64,000 nucleotides of DNA from Siphonodentalium dalli (taxonomy: Eukaryota; Mollusca; Scaphopoda; Gadilida; Siphonodentaliidae): NCBI GenBank assembly GCA_032622095.1, contig CP136062.1, positions 18,107,739 through 18,171,738 on the forward strand, read 5' to 3'. The notes under the pieces were generated by a model. That model ran no database searches, was not told the DNA's origin, and saw only the letters and a program-made list of their open reading frames with translations. This document shows positions 29,930 through 40,760 of the stretch, piece after piece. Position 1 is the first letter of the stretch, and every line of letters begins with the position of its first letter. The translations under genes were made by a program, and so were the position numbers.

Positions 29930-32160
29930 AGTGCATGTATAAAAATCTGGTGGCCCAGACGATGTAGTTAATGAACACTTAATGTTTGGTCCAAACTCTC
30001 TGTTAAAAATATTGTGTACTCTTTTTAATGCCATGCTCACCCACGAATGGATTCCCGATGGATTGAAATGCGGCATTATAATTCCACTATTCAAAGGTGA
30101 CCCGAAACCACGGGACATACCGGATAGCTATCGTGCTATCACTTTGCTTTCGTCAATCTATAAGTTGTTCGAGTCCATTCTCCTGGCCAGATTTCTTAGG
30201 AGTCCCATTCTTCAACGCTTCCGCACGGCCTACAGTTCGGGTTCCAAAAGAATGTTGGATGTTCCATGACATCGTTCCTCGTACAAGAGGCGATTCAATA
30301 CGCCATTGTCAATAATTCTCTTGCATATGTATGCTTCCTCGACTCAATGAAGGCATTCGACCGTGTGTGGCATGACGGTCTTCTCTACAAACTTAGTAAA
30401 TTGGGCTTTGAGGGGAAAATTCTGCGCGTGATCCGCAACATGTATCAAGATTGTACAAGTCGTGTTTTGTATAACGGAAGCATGTCAGCCGCACTTAATA
30501 TACGACAAGGAACCCGGCAAGGAGCAGTCAGCTCACCGTTCCTGTACCTCGTGTTTGTGGACGAGTTACTCACTTCTCTGCAAAAATCTAACTATGGCCT
30601 GAATATTTCTGAGATTAACAGTGCATCACCAACCACGGCGGACGACATATGTATCATATCGCTCAGTAAGTCTGGTCTGGACGAACTACTAAACATTTGC
30701 CAAGACTATAAGGCCAAATGGAACTTCAACTTCTCAACTACTAAAAGTATCGTCACAGTTTTTAACGAATAGCGTCGTGATTACAATCGTCAACAACGTA
30801 GATGGACGCTTGGCAGAGAAATTATAAAAGAATCCACTGAATGTCGTCACCTTGGCATAGTTCAGTCAAAATTTGATCACAATACAGTCCGCGCAGACGA
30901 AGCATCACAGAAAATGCGCAGTAGTTACTTTTCGTTAGCAGGCAAAAAATCACTTCAGATGGCTACACCAGTTACGATGTGCAAACTACTACATAGTGTC
31001 GTTATTCCGAGAGCTCTCTATGGATCTGAGCTTCTATCGAACCCCAACAACGAACAGATACACACCATCGAAAAGTCACTTCGCACATGCGTGAAACACA
31101 TGCAGTCTCTTCCCAGCCGCGCAAGCACAAACCTCTCTCTGAGTCTTGTTGGAATCATACCTATTCGAAGGCAGCTTCATTGAGGAAACTAGCTTTCCTC
31201 GCAGATCTAATCCACTTGCCTGCTACACGGGATATTCCTCTTCGTGTATTCTTATGCAAACTCTACCACTATAACTTGTTCGGAGTTAAAACCACAGGAT
31301 TCGTTTCTGACATCATCGATATTCTTAGAATCTATTATCTCGACTCTCACCTTAACCAGTTTCTGTCAAGTGGATTCTTCATGACCAAAGCCAGTTGGAA
31401 ACGCCTCACAAAAGCAAAGGTCAAGGAGCGTCATTTTGAAGAGTGGCTGTCATCCTGTGTGAATGCAAATAACCAGATGCGATTTCTTCCACGTGCGGTC
31501 CCACTGTCATCATGGAGTATATGGAAACTCCTGGCAGATCATCCAGAAAAATCTCAGGAGATGAACAATCTGGCACAGCTTCTCAACCGAACACTCTTCA
31601 CCAACTATTCTAAATGTAGCTATGTGGGTGTATATATAACAATGAAATCGAACACATCACCACTTCGTGTAACACTCCTGTCATGCATGCTCTAAGATAC
31701 CATTACTGGTGCATGATCATACACCGTTTCGGCACGGATACGTTCGTCACTTTAGACTCTCTGCATCAAGACCACTTCCATGCGATCCTGTTCGGTGCCG
31801 CATTTGGTCGCCAAATTATTCTTGGAGTTTTGTGGAGCGACTTCATTCTTGCTTCTGCAACATTCCTCTTCACGTGCAAAAAACTAATCCGCCCAAGATA
31901 ACGTATGGGTGTTGCTAGCCCACACGGATGCGAGAGCGCTTCTTTCGTGGTACCATTTCATTTATTATACATTTCTGATAATCGCCTGTTCTTCGACGCC
32001 TCAACAGTCTGAACTATCTTTCTATATTCTGTTCCTAAATTGTAAAACATGTATAGATGTACATACCATGCATTATAGGCTATATAATATGTGTGGCCAT
32101 ACGCATAATACACTTGTATATACATATTCTTCTCTATTGGAGGTAAATAAATAAATAAAT
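29930..32160 (+). mobile_element. 5'-truncated non-LTR retrotransposon (LINE A)
   Basis: Begins inside the RT domain and ends in a short (TAAA)n tail (about 32143-32158). It belongs to the CR1/Jockey group by RT motifs. Reading frames are broken several times, so it is a dead copy. Confidence 0.85.
29939..31895 (+). pseudogene. LINE A reverse transcriptase, decayed
   Basis: Copies LINE RNA into DNA when intact. Pieces in order: KSGGPDDVVNEHL and PDSYRAITLLSSIYKLF (RT blocks 1-2, from 29939), a frame change near 30225-30245, then FLDSMKAFDRVWHDGLLYKL, RQGTRQGAVSSPF and TADDICIIS (30266-30772). The catalytic box reads TADD instead of Y/FADD, so the Tyr/Phe before the two aspartates is lost. 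A TAG at 30770 is followed by the thumb/connection region (to 31183), a further shift, and C-terminal sequence at 31087-31695 and 31683-31901. No endonuclease domain is present, consistent with 5' truncation during insertion. Confidence 0.85.
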
Positions 32161-32319
32161 TAGTATATGTTGGTGGTGTTTACATTGCTAATCCTCTTTG
32201 TTTCGACGTGCCTTTCTGAAATTCTGATGAAGAAACCCTTCAACAATTCCATTGTTATCTTGTTGGTTTATTATTCTATGATAAACCCAAATATAGAGGC
32301 GAGAATTATCAGTAATTAA

Positions 32320-32711
32320 CCCTTTACCCAACAAACCGGCCAAAACCGGCCAAATAAAGCTTCAACAGCCTAAAATATCTTCGGTCTGTCTCAATAGAAC
32401 CATACAAATATGGATATCATTGGAACCGGCTCCTTGACCACATTGTGATAGTTACAGTTATGCCCTGTGCCAATGCATTCTCTTATATATGCGAGTCGAC
32501 CATAGGTCGCCTCGCATATATAAGAGAATGCATTGGCCTAAAAAAAATCTTTTTTTAACACTTTTTACCATTTTTTCTTACATTCTTTAACAATTTTATA
32601 ATTTTTAATGTGTTAAGCCAATGCATTCTCTTATATATGCGAGGCGACCTATGGTCGACTCGCATATATAAGAGAATGCATTGGCACAGGGCCCTTCTGT
32701 TGGGTAAAGGG
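32320..32711 (+). mobile_element. piggyBac-type MITE, copy 3 (392 bp)
   Basis: TTAA at 32316-32319 and 32712-32715 with ends CCCTTTACCCAACA/TGTTGGGTAAAGGG. Differs from 24593-24983 at only a few positions (for example ttggaacc for ttgggacc). It inserted about 160 bp after the tail of LINE A. Confidence 0.9.
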
Positions 32712-32801
32712 TTAACTGCTTTCCTATCGATGTCAATGTCCGCTCAAGCAGCGATTGTCGAAATAGTCAACATAAAAGGCACAATGTTGTAGAACTTATA
32801 G

Positions 32802-33393
32802 ACCGGATTAGTGAGTAAAGGTGGTGCTGCAAGTCGTCCAACGCCGGATTAATGAATAAATATGGTGCTGAAAGTCGGTCCAACACCGGATTAATGAATA
32901 AAGATGGTGCTGAAAGTCGGTCCAACACCGGATTAATTAGTAAAGCTGGTGCTACAAGTCGGTCCACCTACGGAGTAATGAGTAAAGGTGGTGCTGCAAG
33001 TCTGGCCACCGCCGGATTAATAAGTAAATGTGGTGCTACAAGTCGGTCCACAACCGGATTAATGAGCAAAGTTGGCACTACAAGTCGGTCCACAACCGGA
33101 TTAATTAGTAAAGGTGGTGCTATATGTCGGCCCATCACCGGATTAATGAATAAAGGTGGTGCTACATGTCGGTCCAACACCGGATTAATGAATAAAGATG
33201 GTGCTGAAAGTCGGTCCAACACCGGATTAATTAGTAAAGGTGGTGCTACAAGTCGGGCCACAAATTGATTAACGAGTAAATGTGGCGCTGCAAGTCGGGC
33301 CATCAACGGATTAATGAGTAAAGGTGGTGCTGCAAGTCGGGCCACCACCGGATTAAATTAAATGAGTAAAGGTGGTGCTGCAAGTATGGCCAG
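32802..33393. repeat. 42-bp minisatellite, about 14 copies, open on both strands
   Basis: Unit CCGGATTAATGAATAAAGAT / GGTGCTGAAAGTCGGTCCAACA. Starts of 'ggatt' at 32846, 32888 and 32930 show the exact 42-bp period, which equals 14 codons. The plus strand gives 14-residue repeats (MNKDGAESRSNTGL) at 32852-33268. The minus strand gives LLINPVVDRLVAPP-type repeats at 33348-32968. Units diverge by substitution rather than indels except near 33355. No start context or neighbouring exon supports translation. Confidence 0.9.
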
Positions 33394-34362
33394 TGTCTCA
33401 AAACGTGTAGCTTTGGTGCCGCAGAATCGCAGAACATTTCCCGCCAAGAGTATATCCATAACAAATGAGCAATAGGTTGAACAGATTTTATTGTGACCCA
33501 CAATATATACAATATAAATTCACATATTATTATAAACATACAGAGAAGTGTGGGAGCAGAAGATCGGAGCCAATTTACGGCATTTATCAGAGCTCCTCTC
33601 TTCTGGCATTCAGCTGCTAGTAGACAGTATTATATTGAGATTGGTTCAAACAGTTGCTGTTTAATGCGTGTGGCTGTTGTGGTGACTGTTTGTGTGGCTA
33701 TGGTCTCGCGTTTTGGGTGTAGGATACAAATTTGGTATGAGAATTATGACAATTATGGGAAACGTTCTTAATTACAATTTCGACAATTTGTATTTCGTAA
33801 GCCTGTCATTGTTTTAGCGTAGCCTCGCTTTCATCTAGCATTTCCGCCTTCGGTAATACTTATTTTTATAACTATTGGGCGGTGCTTGTATGAATAATTA
33901 CTATGAGGGCAGAATATGAATAGGTAATGGGATTTGCAGGCAGTTATTGGTTGGTCGAGCAACGCATTGCCTGGTGCGAATTGGTTGGATTTCTCCCGTT
34001 TGAAATATATTTTTCCATGAATGTCTCAAGACCGTAAGTTGAAAGTAATAAAACTGATGAATGTACTGTCCTGAAGATATAATGTTTCATTGTAGTACGG
34101 AATGCCAAACAGGAGATTTTTGCATGGGCTGAGATGTAATTTTCATATTTATGAAAGTTTAGATCACTGCTGTTATCTCTGAGTCTATTGTGCAATATGT
34201 TTAGTCTCCTCTTACCCGCGTTATAGTATGATGGGGTTTTATAGTCATATTGTTTTTGTTGAAAGTTCTATATAAATATGTTACTTATGCTTTCGTCTTT
34301 GTTTGGTTCTTAAGTTTTTTGCTGTCGGTAGTGGTTTTGCATGATAGATTCCATTCAGATTA
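33394..34362. other. Non-coding stretch
   Basis: No gene supported. Frames at 33493-33771 (+) and 33944-34195 (-) lack domains. Confidence 0.4.
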
Positions 34363-34743
34363 CCCTGTGCCAATGCATTCTCTTATATATGCGAGTCGAC
34401 CATAGGTCGCCTCGCATATATAAGAGAATGCATTGGCCTAACAATTTGTTATCATTTGTTATTATTTTTTACAATTTTTTACAATTTTAATAATTTTTTC
34501 TTGTGTTCTTTAACAATTTTATAATTTCACCCATACAGAGCCCCAGACAAAAATCAGCAGACGACACTCTTATATATGCTTCTATATATGTTTGGGGCTC
34601 CCTGCAAGGTTATTGACACTCTGGATGTTTTATTTTTATTTTATGTCCTAAAAATTGTTAAAGAATGTAAGACAAATTCATAAAAAAAATTTATAAAAAA
34701 TTGTTAGGCCAATGCATTCTCTTATATATGCATTGGCACAGGG
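34363..34743. mobile_element. Foldback element, copy 5, right hairpin collapsed
   Basis: Left end is the full double-stranded palindrome (CCCTGTGCCAATGCATTCTC... to gagaatgcattggcc). The right end has lost most of its hairpin (ccaatgcattctcttatatatgcattgg). The interior carries extra sequence at 34530-34620 with its own partial inverted repeat (gagccccag...tggggctc). Flanked by TA on both sides (34361-34362 and 34744-34745). Unlike copies 2-4 it is not inside a piggyBac-type MITE. Confidence 0.75.
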
Positions 34744-34745
34744 TA

Positions 34746-36390
34746 CGGATTTAAACTCGGATTGAAGCGAGCAGTATTGGTGAAGTAGTTTATGTATCGC
34801 AAGGGTTTCTGGTGGGGTAACGAGATCCTTCACCAACAGTTTGTGGTAGTAAATTTTATGAGGTATTTAGGGAAATGATTAATTTTGTTCCAGGTTGCTT
34901 CCGGTGTCATGGCGTCGACTGTAAACAAATTTGTTTCGCTCTTATTTATTTTTGAAATATATTGACAATCAAGTACGGATTGTGGAAAATAACTATTCAA
35001 AATTACTTTGTTAAATGTATGTGACACACTTGTGTACATTCTGAAGATGGCTAGTGAAATCAAAAGGGATTTTACGGGGTTTTTTTATTCGAGACAATTC
35101 AGGCGGATTACCGGTAGCAACATAACAAACATATTTGTATTTGAGATTTTGTTGAAATATTTTGGGTATTGTAGTAATTAAGAACATAAACATAACCATT
35201 TGATTGAGTTTCATTACTTAGAATTGGTCTAAGTTAGAAAAATTGACTTTGAAAAAATTTCAGTTTTAAGACATGAGAAATTCATATTTCGAGAAATGCT
35301 CCAAAGTCGAACCCATGACATAGAACACACCAGGATTCACTCAATTAGGTAATATTGTGTCCTTGTCTTACTTAAGGTTATATTCTGTTGAAATATGATG
35401 GAATGGATGGAATTAATTGTCAGAAATGGATGTGCCATGAGCGGACAACATGGAAAAAAGGAAGAAAATTGCAACATTTTGCCAGAATGTATATATATCT
35501 GGAAAGCAGCCTATAGAATGACACAGCATGCTGCAGTTAAGTTATGTGAATGACAATCCGGCTCACTTTATCGAATGTCCTTGATTTGATCTTGATAATA
35601 TTGCCTTTCACTTCTTTAGAACTCCAAGAATGTGAAGTTCAAAATGTATAACTTGCCTCTCCCTTATAATTACGGTAACTAAAAAATGTGTCCCCCTGAG
35701 CACCATATATTGGAAATAAATGGGCATTGGGCTTGTTATTATGTTATCCTGATAGCATTCAGTCATACACTGTATGCCAGTCTGGGGACAGTGAGTGCAA
35801 CCAACTGATTTTCAATAATATGTACTGTCACCACAGGCTTTCTGAACAGTGATTGAGATCTTAATAAATATAAATTTAATGCATCTATTCTCCATCACTT
35901 TGTACAAGAAGTCCATTTATAGTAAGGTAAGTGTGCGGTATCTGGAGAAGTCGCCCCCCCCCCCCCCCCACGGAGTCGGGCCCATACGAAGACGTCCCTA
36001 CGCGAAGTCGGCCCCATTAATTTAGAAGGGATTAAATCGGCTTAATTTTATTGAGGTAGTGTTTATGTTGGCTAATTGTGAGGTCCTCAATTTTTGCAAA
36101 AATATATAATATGATATCACTCAATTATGGAATGTGTTCCGTTTAGCATGAGTATAGTATCAAATAAATGCATGATGAAGACTTTTAATTTAAAGGTAGG
36201 CTCAGTTTACTATAGACCCTGCCTGACCAAGACTCAGAGCCCCATAAATGTTTGTGTTATAGCGACTGATGGTTCACTAAAGACCCACCCCTGTGCTCTA
36301 CCACAACTGTTTAGAATGCCTGTGACTGTCACTACAATACTTTACACATCACAGCTTTCAATGAGATTATTACATATATTATACATCCGA
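34746..36390. other. Non-coding stretch with poly-C run
   Basis: No gene supported. A run of 17 C at 35953-35969 stands in an otherwise AT-rich region, followed by repeated 'acggagtcgggcccata...cgcgaagtcggcccca'. Confidence 0.5.
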
Positions 36391-36535
36391 GCCTTGAAAT
36401 AGTGTCTGTCATTTGCAGAATGAGGTCCCCAGAGGGCAAATTTAGTGATGCTAACCAGCATAGCGTGTTATAGCATCACCAAATTCACCCTCTGGAGACC
36501 TCATTCTGCAAATGACAGGCACACGATTTCAAGGC
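36391..36535. mobile_element. 145-bp palindromic MITE
   Basis: One long imperfect hairpin: GCCTTGAAATAGTGTCTGTC at 36391 pairs with GACAGGCACACGATTTCAAG-GC ending 36535, continuing through cagaatgaggtcccc/ggagacctcattctg. The same arm sequence occurs in 25416-25805, so the two are related. Confidence 0.8.
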
Positions 36536-37345
36536 TTGAATGCACACAGTATGATATATATAAACCACTTTTACTTCTGTTATACATACAGTTTATATTC
36601 ACATAATGTTATACTATTTTTTGTAAAATTACACTTTCAACGTGTTTATTGCTGCTAACAAAATAAAATATAATCTAACACCTGTAGCGATCAGCTGTTT
36701 TGACCAGGTACTTAGGTGTGAAACTGAAACTGATATAATGGTAATCACAACAATTGATAAGTTGTGTCGGAGACAATGGGAACAAGGCCCATCAGAATAT
36801 ACGTATTCAATGTTTAGCTTCACCTACCACAAAATAAACAAGTGAAATATATTCTTAGTATACATGTAGCTTTTGCTTCGTAAAAAGCGTACGTTCCGTT
36901 CGCGAAAACGTGCGTTACAATGCTTCAGATCTGGATCTAAAGCGGAAGTGAGAACTATTCAGTGAAACGAACCCTTGCCATATCCGTTTGTCTATTTATA
37001 GATACTATAAAATTTGGTTCGCCATTAACTTTTACCAGGTATTCTAGTGCGTGGCCGATGAGAGCGCAGCAGGTAAATAAAAAAATATTTCTGTCTCAAA
37101 CATTACTTTTTTATCCACGTGAACTGCATTTAACCCCAATTACTGTGTCCGCCTAATTTTCGAAAAATTCTTTTATCATGTTCTAATTGATCCCGGTTAT
37201 TTTATTTGAGCTATAAATGATAGCTTATTTATTCGGATTTCGTTTTAGCGCGAAATCCAAAAAGATCTATAAAGATCGAGTGTCATGTTATTCCATAGAT
37301 TGCAACAGCCCGCTCCGGTTCCATGGTCGGGACGCCTTTTTTTAA
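36536..37345. other. Flank and possible 5' UTR of LINE B
   Basis: No independent gene. Coding-like sequence in the ORF1 frame can be followed upstream of the stop at 37343-37345 to about 37298 (DCNSPLRFHGRDAFF), so the stop may be a mutation at a T run and the true ORF1 start lies earlier. Confidence 0.4.
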
Positions 37346-38221
37346 TACCGGAAGTCAGCTTACGAGCGACATCTCGAGGGAGGTAATGTCCCTATTACCG
37401 GCGAGGATGTGCTTCGGGCCGCTGAAAAAATAGTGGCCGGAGATCAAATACGAGCCATTCAAATCACCAGGGACAAATGTTTCATAACTGCAAGTAGTAA
37501 TGACTTGTCAATGGAATTAATTCTGAAGGGCCTGAGACTATTTAGCACAAGAATAAGACCAACAGACGCGGAAAACAACAGTACAGTTGTCACCGTAAAA
37601 GACGCACCCTACCAAATGTTAGACAAAGACTTTCTGGATAGCCTGTCGTTATATGGGGATGTCCTTGCAAATACCATGAAAAGGATGACATTCAGGGACA
37701 GAACAGTTGAAAATGGAACTAGGGTTGTGCATATCAAAAATTGCCAGGAAATTCCTAATGTTATTGTTATTAATGACCTTGAACTTCGAGTATTCTCTGA
37801 TATGACAAAGATTGACTGTACTCATTGTTCGAACTCACACTTGCAAAGTGAGATATGTGACGAGAGCAGATTGGCTAATCGCTTTTGTGGCAACTGTCTG
37901 GCTAGTGGTGATCACTATTCGCATGAATGCAAAGAACCCGTTAGATGCCGAATCTGTCGAAATTCTGGACACAAATCTAACACGTGTCTAATGCGTGAGC
38001 GTCCAAATCAATATTTCCCTGGAAATGAACCGTTTGGCAGCCAAGGACAACACAACTCACGCCCACTCAGTGCAAACTACGGACCATCTTCTGATTACGT
38101 AAACGAGCAGTATACTGGCAGAAGCAGACAACAGCCACGCCCACGTGAAGATTACGCACCGCCACCTCACAGCAGGGTTGGTAGTTTGGGGGGGGGGGCT
38201 AACACCGGGATGGTCGAATAG
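37346..38221 (+). pseudogene. LINE B ORF1, N-terminal half: RNA-binding/zinc knuckles
   Basis: Open frame of about 290 codons starting after TAA 37343-37345. The N-terminal half (GEDVLRAAEKIVAGDQIRAIQI...) looks like a nucleic-acid-binding RRM-type fold (inference from spacing and length only). Three zinc-binding clusters follow: CTHCSNSHLQSEIC, CGNCLASGDHYSHEC and CRICRNSGHKSNTC (the last is canonical CX2CX4HX4C), then a Gln/Pro/Tyr-rich linker. The frame runs into inserted DNA at a G10 run (about 38188-38197) and stops at 38219-38221. LINE ORF1 products coat the element RNA. Confidence 0.8.
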
Positions 38222-38600
38222 ACCGAGAGGTCTATTCCTTCACCCCTCATTTTTTTGTAGCTTTAATTATATAATAATAAAAAAAGAAGTAAAAAAGCAT
38301 TTTTATTCAATCAAACATCATTTATTTTTGTGCTTCTTTTTCTTTGGTGGCTTTTCTGAGGATGGAGGAGATGTAGGTTTGTCCTTCTGTTGGTCTTTGT
38401 TGTCAGACTTCCGAAGCAATCTGTCGTTCTCTTCTTTTGTTGACTCGAAGTTCTTTCATATCTTGTATGGCTATCTGTTTTGCTGCAGACAGGGTGGTGG
38501 TGTTCTCCGTGTTGTTGTCACTGGTGGAGATGGTGGCCAGCGGGATAAGATGGAATTCCGGTGTCCTTGGTGGCAAGCTGTCCAACTCCACGTCGAAGCT
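38185..38600 (-). other. Antisense gene-3'-end fragment inserted in ORF1
   Basis: On the minus strand the segment reads as coding sequence (LDSLPPRTPEFHLIPLATIS, then SAAKQIAIQDMKELRVNKRR), then after one frame change a Lys-rich C-terminus (PPKKKKHKNK, stop at about 38324), followed by AATAAA and an A/T-rich tail. It resembles the 3' end of an mRNA or exon. The ORF1 protein sequence resumes at about 38600, so this is an insertion rather than part of the LINE. Source gene not recognised; no clear target duplication. Confidence 0.5.
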
Positions 38601-39300
38601 GGCGGCAGGAACCTCACAATTACCAACCAGGGTACACGCAGTTCGGTGATTACCAGCAACGCCCACAAAGTGCCAATTACACGCCGGTAACCAATCGTCG
38701 AGAACCTATGTATCCGAGAAATCAGTCAACGGAGATTATCGGCGAAGATCCGGCGAGTCAGACACCCATAACGGAGACCAAGCACAAAATAAACGCACCA
38801 GTCATCGGTGCAAGTAACTGCAGAGATGTACATGTCGACAAACCTAATGCCCGTGTTGTTTCGCAGTCAGGTGCCTCATATGTGTTCGTGGACAAACTCA
38901 TCGGTAAAGCTAAAAGCTTCAGTGATGTGAACCCAGAGGAAATATTGTCGCTCGTTGTTCACCTCGGTACAAACGACATCACGCACCACAGAGGCGATAC
39001 AAAGCGAATAACATTCTGGTTCAATAAAGCCCAGGACAAACTTGAGAAAACATTCCCAAATGCGGAAGTCAATGTCTGCAGTATCCCTCCAAGGAAATTA
39101 GCGGGTGGCAAAAACCATACCTACAATATGGCAGCAGCAGTATTAAATGAGTATATGAACCCTCACTGTGACAACACTGATATATACTTTTACACAGATA
39201 CCGACTGTTTATTCTTAAAAGACGGTAATATTGTAAAAAAACTGTGTACAAAGATGAGACCGATGGTGTACATCTGAGCGCCAACGGAAAGACTTTCTAA
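38601..39300 (+). pseudogene. LINE B ORF1, C-terminal half: SGNH esterase domain
   Basis: Continues the same reading frame as 37346-38221 after the insertion. A Gln/Tyr/Pro-rich linker leads into an SGNH/GDSL-type hydrolase: block I VIGASNCRD (about 38798), block III VVHLGTND (about 38955), and block V DGVHLSANGK with its catalytic Asp-His pair (39259-39288). Block V is in a different frame from the rest, so a one-base frameshift near 39250 now ends the protein early at 39277. The block I nucleophile serine (usual GDS) is replaced by the G-A-S context. Esterase domains in ORF1 are known from CR1/L2-type LINEs. Confidence 0.75.
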
Positions 39301-39436
39301 TGTTCTAAATTCTACTTTGCCAAACACAGAACGCTCTGCAGGCGACATTTCAAAGGCAAGAAAAAGGGGGCCTGATCATTTCACGCCACCGTCAGAACAG
39401 AACAAAAAATACACTTCATGATGTGAACTTATTCCT

Positions 39437-40690
39437 ATGTATGACTTTAACTTATCCAGGTGTCGGACACATATGTTGTCACCTGAACATTACTCTGATA
39501 ACAATGCGACTTGCACGAATGCCCAACATACGCTAGATAACGAACATTTAGTTGTCACACACTACAGTCACAATCATATGACAACACCGCTCAATCAATT
39601 TGCGCCTGGTTATTGCATTGTGCAATTTCAAAATCATACTGTTAATCAATCTAGTCTCAATCTTAGCCAGTGTCAGAGTCACTCATCAGTTGATTCACAA
39701 ATGATTATCACAAATGTGACCGAGCAATCCGAAGACAATAGTCCCGTTACACACGACAAATATGAGTGTTCATTTGGGCCAATCGGTGACCTTATTGCAA
39801 ATCACCCATGCACCGAATATTGTACGAGCTGTTCACGTAAGCTACCACCAACTCAAGTTAACAGTAATCTCACGACAGGCGCGTATCATGTTGGGCGTTC
39901 CTCGTTTCATTGTAAATTAGATCTTGAATGGTCTGACGGCAATACTTACCATAATATACATACGGTTTCAGCTGATGTTAATCCTATTCAGCCAATTGAT
40001 TATGAAGATAGTTCAGATTTTAATATCTCGAAGGAAAAGATGCCTACTCATACTCGTAGTCGAAATACTATCAATACAGATGGTTCTCGGAATGTATCCG
40101 ACGTGATGACAGAGAGTAGACAAATGTTAGCACAAAGTGTGTTATATGATCAGTATCACTATGGTGTAACATAACCCACAAACGTAAATCAAAACCCATG
40201 TTTAGATTTTCCCTATAACAAATTTAATGGCACCGACGATGTCCTACCCATGCGAGCTCGATAATTATTGTTATATGTATTTGTTGAATTGTGATGACGA
40301 TATAAATGTACTTAATGACTATATTGATGGCGATGCTGCTGCTGTTGATGATGATGGTGATGATGATGATGACGCCGACGACGATGATGAGGTTGATGAC
40401 GATGATGATGATTTTTATACTGACGATGATGACGATGATGATGATTGTGATGATGATGATAATGATTGTGATGATGATGATGATGATGATGACGATGATG
40501 ATGACGATAATGATGATGATTTTTGTACCGACGATGATGATATTAATGAGGATGATGATACTAATTATGAAAACAATTATCGTGATTATAGCCCTGTTAA
40601 AAACACCGGGCAGACAATATGATATTTTTCGGAGGTATTATACGAAGCATATGGAACATTATATCCGGAAAGCGAGGAAGACCGAGAATA
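39437..40690 (+). pseudogene. LINE B ORF2 N-terminal extension with poly-Asp
   Basis: Two consecutive open pieces in different frames (39437-40174 and 40227-40622) without recognised domains. The first has Cys pairs (CTEYCTSCSRK). The second is dominated by a (GAT/GAC)n microsatellite at 40330-40560 coding for Asp. After TGA at 40620-40622 the same frame stays open (EVLYEAYGTLYPESEEDREY) to the Helitron insertion at 40691, and the identical frame is found again at 44202 directly after it. Assignment to the LINE rests on this continuity. Confidence 0.55.
40330..40560. repeat. GAT/GAC microsatellite
   Basis: About 230 bp of imperfect GAT/GAC triplets, coding for Asp in the ORF2 frame. Confidence 0.9.
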
Positions 40691-40760
40691 TCTATTATAT
40701 ATTTTTTGGAAGATCTGTGTGGGGGAGGGTGTGTGTGTGTGAGGGTGTGTGTGTGTGAGT

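Noticed and set aside
37409-39300. Host zinc-knuckle/esterase gene
   Set aside because: Domain pair is typical of LINE ORF1, it is followed by endonuclease/RT in the same orientation, and it carries insertions and a frameshift.
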